This document shows, piece after piece, positions 57,501 to 64,000 of a stretch of 64,000 nucleotides of DNA. The DNA comes from Protea cynaroides (Eukaryota > Streptophyta > Magnoliopsida > Proteales > Proteaceae). The notes beneath the pieces were generated by a model. The model was not told where the DNA came from. It ran no database searches and saw only the letters and a program-made list of their open reading frames with translations. Numbering within the stretch: the first letter of the stretch is position 1; each line of letters starts with the position of its first letter. The position numbers and the translations under genes were made by a program. Location: assembly GCA_028583415.1 (NCBI GenBank), contig CM053265.1, positions 23,630,830 to 23,694,829 on the forward strand, written 5' to 3'.

Positions 57501-60500
57501 CCAGCTGGTATAGATTCTGCTACTAGAATTGATGGTGGACCTTTTCTTGGTCATGCTTCAAATGATTTTTCTGGCGGTCAGTCGTTATCCTCAAATAAGA
57601 ATCAAACAGTATGCATAAAAGAAGAAAGAAATGATAAAGCACTTTCATCTGGGATTTCAGGTTGTCATTCTCAAAAATTCAATAGTGAAGCTATTCATAA
57701 TAATCCCTTAGGGCACAGGGTGCATCTCGATGATGATGACGACGACGATGCTGATATATGCATACTTGAAGACATCAGTGCGCCTATATGTCCACATCCA
57801 TCAACAGCGCATGGAAAGTCCCTTGTTACTTCACAACATTCAACCTATAATGACCTTCGTCATCATACAGGAACTGGGAGCATGAGGCTGAAGGCAAATG
57901 ATGAAAGGCTAACATTTCAGGTTGCATTGCAGGTGATGATCTCTTTTATCTTTAATTATTGTTGCTTGCAAGTTGCAACTGAAGTTACTGGGACATGCAT
58001 CTCATTTTTCTACTTTTTGTCTTTTAAGGTTTGGGTTATACTTTTTATAGATATACTATATTTCACTATAAACGTTATATTTGGGTTTAAAAAGTAATTC
58101 TTTTTCATACATTGTAGCAATAATCTAGAGTATCTGTGTACTTTGATGTTTGTTGGATATGGTGCTATTAAGGTCTCTGGAAGATAAAGTAATGTGGTCC
58201 CAGGGTGCAAAACCCTGATTTGGGATCTCTATGGGCCCACCCGAATGTTAAATAAATCAAGTTTAAATTCAGAGGCAAAACTGTATTTCAGGAACAATGT
58301 ATGGCCTTAGGAAGACGGTAACAGGGTAGGGGACAATCCAGGGATTAATTTTTAGTGGAGGGGCAATTCAGAATATTACTAAAATTTATGATTTCCTGTA
58401 ATTTTGGCAAAAAGTATTTCTTCTTCAACCTTGGAACATCATGATCGTAAGGAGAGTGGCGGAAAACAGCCTCTGTTCAGACTGAGACAACTCTTTCAAT
58501 TGGTCATGGATCAACCTGAAACTTTAGGGACTGAATGCAACCATTATCCCTGTCAGAATCAAGCATTGACCAGCTCAATCATCAATTATAGTAATAATAA
58601 AAAATACCTGAAACTTGAACCGACAAAAAGGGGGAAATCAGTTCCGAAGTTGGTTTTGTAACTCACAACTCCAGCAATGTTTAGGACTCAGAATCTACAC
58701 TTAGGGTCTCCAAGAAGTAAGGTAGTATTGATGCAGTGGCTGGCTCACACAATGAGAGGGATATGGCTTGGAATCTTTGGAGTGATTTTATTTTATTTGG
58801 GAATCTCTTGTAATCCCTTATACTGGGAAGGGTAGTAGTTTCTTAGGATTTTATATTTCCGATTTAGTCTTACATTTGTTCAGTTTCAGGATGAGATTAG
58901 GAGTTGATTTGTTTCCAATTTTATCAAATTGCTACTTTTATTTTTTGCAAGTTTTATTTTACATAGCATTGATCCCATCTTTGAAGGCAGTGAATAGAAT
59001 GGAAAATTGAGTTACTGCTTTTTATTTATTTTTTCTTTTCTTTGGGTAAATTGAGTTATTGCTTTGGTGTGCCTGCAGACAGAAGTTTGAGTGTTCCTTC
59101 CCTCTTCTCTATCTCTCTCCTTTGTCTCTGCGAGGCAGAACGAACCCTCCCCTTTGGTCTGTTCCTCCCATGTTCTTCTTCCCCTTTCTCTCTTCTCCTT
59201 CCCTCTTTATTTATTCCGTTTATTTCTATCTTTTCCGTTTATTACTTTTCATACAAGTGTTACTGATGGGCTGGGAAAAGGTTGCTGGAACTCCTTTCCA
59301 TCTCAGAGCAGCCTGAGATTACTGGCGTGACATTCTGGCCTTAGGGTGACTCCATTCCACAGGACCTTACGCCCCCTATCATCTTCCTCTTCGTGAGGCT
59401 GAAACCAAAACTCAGATCGTTCTATTCTCACCGGCACACTCAATTTCAGAGGTTTATTCCCTTAATTATCACATGGGTTTGGGCTTTAGTGGTTGGGATC
59501 CAAAGATCTAGGGGTTATGAACCAGTCCTAAATTCTATGGTGATTTGGGGCCTTTGTTGAGTAGCTGGTTCAATTTCAAGAGCTTCCATGACTGGTTTCA
59601 CGATTGGAGGTTGAAGACAACCTATTCCTTCACATGTATTACTTGTTTACTTCTGAAATTCCAGTTATGCCCTCCCTTTATATTAGTTGTTCTTAGTTTG
59701 TCCTATTTACTAGTAATTTCCTGAATTGCCCCTCCTTTATTACTAATTCCTAACGTGTCCTATAACTTGTTAACTCACTCATAAGTCCTTGCATTGCTCC
59801 TAAAATTACAGAATTGCCATTACACATGTAAATTGAGTGTTTTATCACTTGGGTGGGCCATTTAGGCTTTTTGACCCTGGGTCTGCATCAAGTATGCCTC
59901 CAGATTTTTACCCAAACCATGTAGGGATCATTGATATCTGATACTTGGTTTCTCAACCCCCAACTGTTAACAGCAGGAATAGGGGGTAACAGTAGAAACG
60001 AAGAAGGAAGAAGGAAAGAAGAATAAAGGAAGAGAGTGGAAGAAATAGGGAAAACGCGCATGAGAGAAGGGGGATCTGGTTCTCTGGGAAGAAGAGAGAG
60101 TGAAGAGGGAAGAATCACAGCTGCAGCTGTCTAGGCCATGCATGTACCAACTCAAAAGTCAAAACCAAACTCAAATTTTCGTTCCAATATTCTCTCTCAC
60201 CGAATGGTTACAGCCATATTTAAAAATAAATAAAAAACTCCAATTATAAACTAACTCTATTATGATGGACTCCCATCTAAAATAAGCATGTTGCACTTAA
60301 ATTGTGAACCAAAGGAAACTACTAGATATCCTACGTATCTACTTCTCATCACATGATAAATTCAAAGAACGTAAATCCCTAAATATTCTAATGGACCCAA
60401 TAAGGTGTGGACCCGGTTCTTCATGTTTCGGGTTTGCAAACCGGTCCAACCTTAGAATTGTAGCTGCATCATAAAGGTACAAAAGAACACCATAGAGCTC

Positions 60501-62723
60501 CATAAGACCACTTATGCCATTAACCTCACAACGTGGAAATTTTTTTATATTTTTTATTTTTTTGAGGTGCATTAAAGTGCCTACACGTTAATAAGAGTAA
60601 GAGATAACCAACTACATGAACATGGTTCAAGATGAAATGAAACTGCATTATAAGTTGTGACTTAGAAGGTTGATATTCTTACTAGTTTTCAAAATTAGAG
60701 ATGGGCTGGCAATGAATGGCGGGTGTCATTAGACTTAAAAGGTATCTTGTCTTTTATATTACCTCTTTATGTTGGTACTTTTTGATCTATATCATAAGTA
60801 AGATAAACGACATGGGGTATTAAAGAAAAATTTTCATCTTATTCTAATGCATGAATACTTTAATAATGTCTTCTAGTGGAATGATTATAAGGGATTATTA
60901 AGTTTCAGGCATGGCCATAAAAATTCTTCCTATGCTGATCAAACTGAAATTTTGTGTAAAACAGATGCCTTGGACTGACCCATTGCAATCCACTTGAATG
61001 TTTATTTGCATTTATTATCTTTGTTTGGGTAAGAACATTCAGTACAAAGTGATAAGAGTTGTCATTTTCGTAAGCTTTTTAAACACTTCTTCGTTGGTCC
61101 TTGTATTATTTCTTTTACTTTTGAGAAATCTGTCTCCTTGCATATCCCCCCCCCCCCAAAATTTTTTTTTTCTTTGTTTGGGTGGTAGGGTTGTATTTAA
61201 ATCAGGGATAGCTTGTCCAAAAAATTGTCAAGGTGACAAGCTGATCCAAGGCGTTCGAAGCCATCTGGGCACCTAGGCTCCTAGGTGCCGCCTAGGCAAG
61301 CATTCCCTAGGTAAGCAAGGCGTTCCTAGTGTATTTTTTTTTATTTCTAAAATATTAGTGTTATATTAATGTTTATATATATGCAACATTCTACATAAAT
61401 AATCAACATTTAAGACATAACTTAATTAATATGAGAAAACCAACAAGCAACAAATAATGAGTTAAGTAGGCAACACGTTTTTATAACTAACATTTGCGTA
61501 CTTCTAACAAATTTGACCGGAGTCTAACTCTTTTAATATAGATCGGATTCAAGCAATCTCAAATTCGTTGCAAAGCTAGCATAATCAGCTTTCTAACAAA
61601 TCCGAAATTGCTTGAATCGGAATTATAATGAAGGAGTTACACTCCGGTTAAACCTTGTTCGGAGTACGCGAATGCTGCTTAAAGTCGTCTGAATGTAAAT
61701 TATTTTTTGGGAATCAATGTAAGAGATTATTTTGGCGCGCTCTTGGTTTTTAGTGATGCTTTACTATAATAAGATTTATGGAATTTTTATATTTGGAAAA
61801 AAGCCTAGCATTTGGAAATTGAAAATCACCCCCGCACCCAAAAATACGATTTCTGTTTTTCAATTAGAGGGTTGATTTTTTATCCTTCTGGAATTTGAAT
61901 TTTAAACTATTTTTATTGTATTCAAATTTTTTTTTTTTGGGGTTGGGGGGGTATTTGCTTATTTATGAATAATATCTTAAGTAAATGAAACATTTACTTA
62001 AATGATATTAGTCATAAATAAGTACTGTCTAATAAATGTTGTTCCTGTCTAGCCTAAAAAATCTTCTGAAGAATATTCAGAATGACACATTGAAAATAAG
62101 GCGGTCGCCCAGACACTTTGGGCGTCCAAGGCGCCCTAGGCGATGCCCAGAGTGCTTGGGCGACTGCCTTTCTCATAGTCACAAGGTGCCCAAGCGCTCA
62201 TGCTCCAAAAAAATGCCTGGATGCCTAGGCATTGGCGATGCCTTGACAACAATGGTTTCTATTGCATTTAAGTTGTTGATAATGGATATTTGATATGGCT
62301 GCCAGGTGACCTGCTTTTTGTGTTGCTGACTCCATGTGCGAAGTACTGATGGTCTTATTTTTTTTCCCCCCTCCAAACGTCACTCCATAAATCACTGTTG
62401 GGGTTGGACTGGATTCAGATATTATTATTTTTGTTATTTTCTATGCTCTTTTCCTTGTCCGATTTTTTGTATTTAAATTTTTTTCACTACAATATGGTTG
62501 TTTGTTGATTCCAGAATTACTTTGCTGCAGTGTACTCTACTTTTATGGTTGTACACTTGTACAGCAATTTTTTTCTTCCAAATTTTAATTCAGAGGCAAG
62601 CTGCTTATTTTTAATTTGGTATGTCAGAACTAAGGTTTAAATTAATTGCAGGATCTTGCTCAGCCAAAGTCAGAAGCTTGTCCACCCGATGGTGTTTTGG
62701 CAGTTCCTCTCTTGAGGCATCAG
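48510..62723 (+). CDS. CHR28/FRG-like SNF2 helicase-RING protein, N-terminal exons (partial)
   Basis: Exons: 48510-48659, 55968-56061, 56192-56653, 56794-57932 and 62652-62723. All have GT-AG borders and compatible phases, giving about 639 residues. The last exon encodes DLAQPKSEACPPDGVLAVPL then LRHQ, the conserved lead-in to the SNF2 ATPase domain of Arabidopsis CHR27/CHR28 (FRG1/FRG2), nuclear chromatin remodellers linked to RNA-directed DNA methylation. The ATPase, RING and helicase C domains must lie beyond 64000. The visible N-terminus is acidic and probably disordered: DIDDLFAILGE in exon 1, several psi-K-x-E sites (for example VKDE, IKEE), and an acidic run followed by ICILED near 57735-57770. 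Start: first ATG giving the in-frame exon 1. The gene appears intact over the exons seen. Confidence 0.78.
50848..51660 (-). mobile_element. RTE-type LINE, 3' end, with internal duplication
   Basis: The minus strand encodes the C-terminal region downstream of the RT of plant RTE LINEs: CDRRIPLKLKENFYR, QPAMMYGAECWA, MRILRWIFDKTRNDKIRN and WYGHVQPRP (51248-51658). It runs on to a 3' end with GGATCCATGTAGCCGACCTC and a GTTGTTGTT tail near 50850. About 205 bp are tandemly duplicated (51046-51228 and 51255-51434). The 5' part is truncated, as usual for LINEs. Confidence 0.85.
52549..54607. mobile_element. candidate PIF/Harbinger-like element with captured L1 fragment
   Basis: The left end reads GGCCCCGTTTGGTAACG and the right end (inverted) AGGGCTGTGTTTGATAATG, similar to the MITE ends at 46344-47217. 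The TSD is unclear (CTC versus TAG flanks), so the limits are approximate. It contains an L1-like RT fragment but no recognisable transposase. Confidence 0.4.
52880..53340 (+). pseudogene. L1-type LINE reverse transcriptase fragment
   Basis: Frames contain FAFVDDIMIFSEV (the x-A/V-D-D active-site box), then a SGF-N-type segment and, after frameshifts, FYVGRLKLIRPVMQS followed by YWIWVFSLPGSIV, the order seen in plant L1 RTs. Several stops are present. It probably decayed after insertion in intron 1. Confidence 0.75.
57933..62651 (+). other. intron 4 of the SNF2-type gene, 4.7 kb
   Basis: Donor CAG/GTGATG at 57932/57933; acceptor ATTGCAG ending at 62651. An alternative donor at 57920/57921 would shorten the exon by four codons. 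It contains a candidate non-autonomous element (61226-62258), CT-rich and GA-rich stretches near 59090-59250 and 59990-60110, and no recognisable gene. Confidence 0.7.
61226..62258. mobile_element. candidate non-autonomous DNA element with GCCTAGGCG-rich ends
   Basis: Both ends carry TTGTCAAGG (left) and its inverse CCTTGACAA (right), and next to them dense GCCTAGG/CCTAGGC and CAAGGCG motifs (61250-61330 and 62100-62240). The centre is AT-rich and non-coding. TSD was not determined; the superfamily is unknown. Confidence 0.45.
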
Positions 62724-63904
62724 GTTTGGGTTAATTTTTCATGCTTTCTAACTGGAGAAACCTAAGTTCCTTTGAGCATTGATGCTGGAGTCTAAAAATG
62801 GGCACAATCCAAAGGCTTGTCAAAGGACCTTTGCGACACAATTCATTGGGTCTGATGGGGAAATAGGCCAAAATTTAAATCAGTTGGGCAGTTGTAGGGC
62901 TGTGAACGGTTAGGATAGGGTTGGTAATGGTCTTAACCATCTCCTCCCAGGGGGGAAGGACACCAAGCAAAGTTATACTTCCATATTTTTGTTGAGATTG
63001 AAATCAAGTGGAGAACCAAGCAACAGAAAAGCGCACTGGCTGATCTACGACCAAAGAAGCAAGGGTGCTCTATGATGCAGATCATTTGTTTGATGGGCCA
63101 ATTAAGGGTTGAAAGAAGAATATTATAATTTGATTGATAATATGACCAGATCTAAAGCTAGATCTGATGGCCAGAAATGGAAACTTCACGATCTATTAAA
63201 ATCCGGAAATAAAATTGTTAAGTATTTAAATTAGATGAGGTGTACTGGAGGGGATAAAATAAAGGAGCAACTAAGATTTAGGATAAGGTAGCAATCAATG
63301 GGAGTAAAAAAAAATAGAAGGAAGACAAGAAATTAAAGGAAAAGAAGGAAGTAGTTGAGGTGAGGGAAAAATAGGATTAGTATCTGAAAATCCTGATATA
63401 TAGAAGGATCAGAATAATAGGGAAGAAAGAAAGTTTAGGAGAGAAGTTAGGGATGGAATAAGTAATAATGTGAAAGGAAAGAGATAAAGTCTTTTCCTAA
63501 AAAACTGGATCTGAAATTAAAACAAATTGATAGAAGAGAGATAAGAGAAAGGAGAAAACTTCCTACCATGGGAGATGAAAAGAAATAATGAGAGGAATAA
63601 TTGGAAATGAGAGGAGAGATAAAAAGTGAAAGAAATCATTAGAGAGAAACTGTGGGGGTGGAGACTGGAGAGGAGAGAGAATCTCTTACCGAGCTAATGA
63701 GGTGGAGAGAACCAACTAGTGGGATAGAAAAGTAGGGAGAGAGCTAACATGGCGAGGAGAGAGCTAACATGGCGAGGAGAGAGAAAACTCCAGCCATAAA
63801 TGGCAACAACCAAACCTAATCAATTCAATTCATTCCATTCCAAAAATCTGCTAAAACTCATCGATTACATTGATATATAAAGAAGCAAAGATAAAAACTT
63901 TAAT
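62724..63904 (+). other. intron 5 of the SNF2-type gene (left part)
   Basis: It begins CAG/GTTTGG at 62723/62724. It has a purine-rich tract from about 63200 to 63790 and a 20-bp direct repeat of AGGAGAGAGCTAACATGGCG near 63750-63778. No further exon was recognised up to 64000. Confidence 0.5.
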
Positions 63905-64000
63905 TGTAATGCCCCAATTCTGAGACACGGGTTCCAAGGCGTCACTCGAGCAAAACCCATAATATCACCGTAAAAGATTGAATAAATATTTGCGGATAGA
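63905..64000. mobile_element. possible LTR end at the window edge
   Basis: TGTAATGCCCCAATTCTGAG resembles the inverted LTR start TGTCACACCCCAATTC at 24291. Only 96 bp are visible, so this is a weak call. Confidence 0.25.

Noticed and set aside
58404..60155. Short ORFs in intron 4 (for example 58404-58661, 59042-59330, 59888-60118)
   Set aside because: Composition-driven frames in CT-rich or GA-rich sequence, without domains, inside a well supported intron.

Overview
The window is nuclear DNA of a flowering plant. The evidence is GT-AG spliced exons of a plant SNF2-family gene, plant-type LTR retrotransposons primed by initiator tRNA-Met, a Mutator-like transposon, a PIF/Harbinger-type MITE, RTE and L1 LINE remnants and a plant pararetrovirus-like relic. 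Species cannot be named from the sequence. Positions 130-629 are a scaffold gap of exactly 500 N.

Layout. (1) 640-2007: old LTR fragment (called LTR A). (2) 2094-10126: a Mutator-like element (MULE) with both terminal inverted repeats (TIRs) and a perfect 9-bp target-site duplication (TSD). It carries a decayed mudrA-type transposase on + and a convergent small GRF zinc-finger gene on -. (3) 10290-11160 and 23066-23260: one plant-transposon-protein pseudogene, split by (4) an 11.9-kb Ty3/gypsy chromovirus at 11166-23060. The chromovirus has ~2.26-kb LTRs, a 5-bp TSD, a tRNA-Met primer-binding site, gag-pol with chromodomain, and an extra antisense gene between PBS and gag that is homologous to the gene it interrupted. 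(5) 24291-26596: a solo LTR of the same family, inverted, with its own 5-bp TSD, probably nested in a still older inverted LTR (~23536-28500). (6) 27049-27346: a T-run/G-run/(TG)n block. (7) 29440-30115: a diverged tandem array of hairpin-forming units. (8) 30185-36798: a minus-strand endogenous pararetrovirus-like element with movement-protein, capsid-like, zinc-knuckle and protease remnants but no visible reverse transcriptase. (9) 36800-45844: layered LTR-retrotransposon debris, including a Tat/Ogre-like PBS, a 59-bp tandem array, a protease remnant and a 3' LTR (LTR B) split by a solo LTR.

(10) From about 48100 to the right edge lies the only recognisable host gene: the 5' part of a CHR28/FRG-type SNF2 helicase-RING gene. 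Five coding exons fall at 48510-62723, and the helicase and RING exons must lie beyond position 64000. Introns 1 (7.3 kb) and 4 (4.7 kb) are swollen by transposon debris.

The most unusual signals are these. A small ORF ending in a Cys-x-x-Cys signature sits in the same place in LTRs of several families, and its cysteine tail changes mostly at synonymous sites between two family members. The chromovirus carries an antisense gene with its own spliced 5' UTR. A 71-nt intron-like insertion in the protease region is flanked by 10-bp AGGT direct repeats. The host gene's N-terminus has many psi-K-x-E SUMO sites followed by an acidic SUMO-interacting motif.
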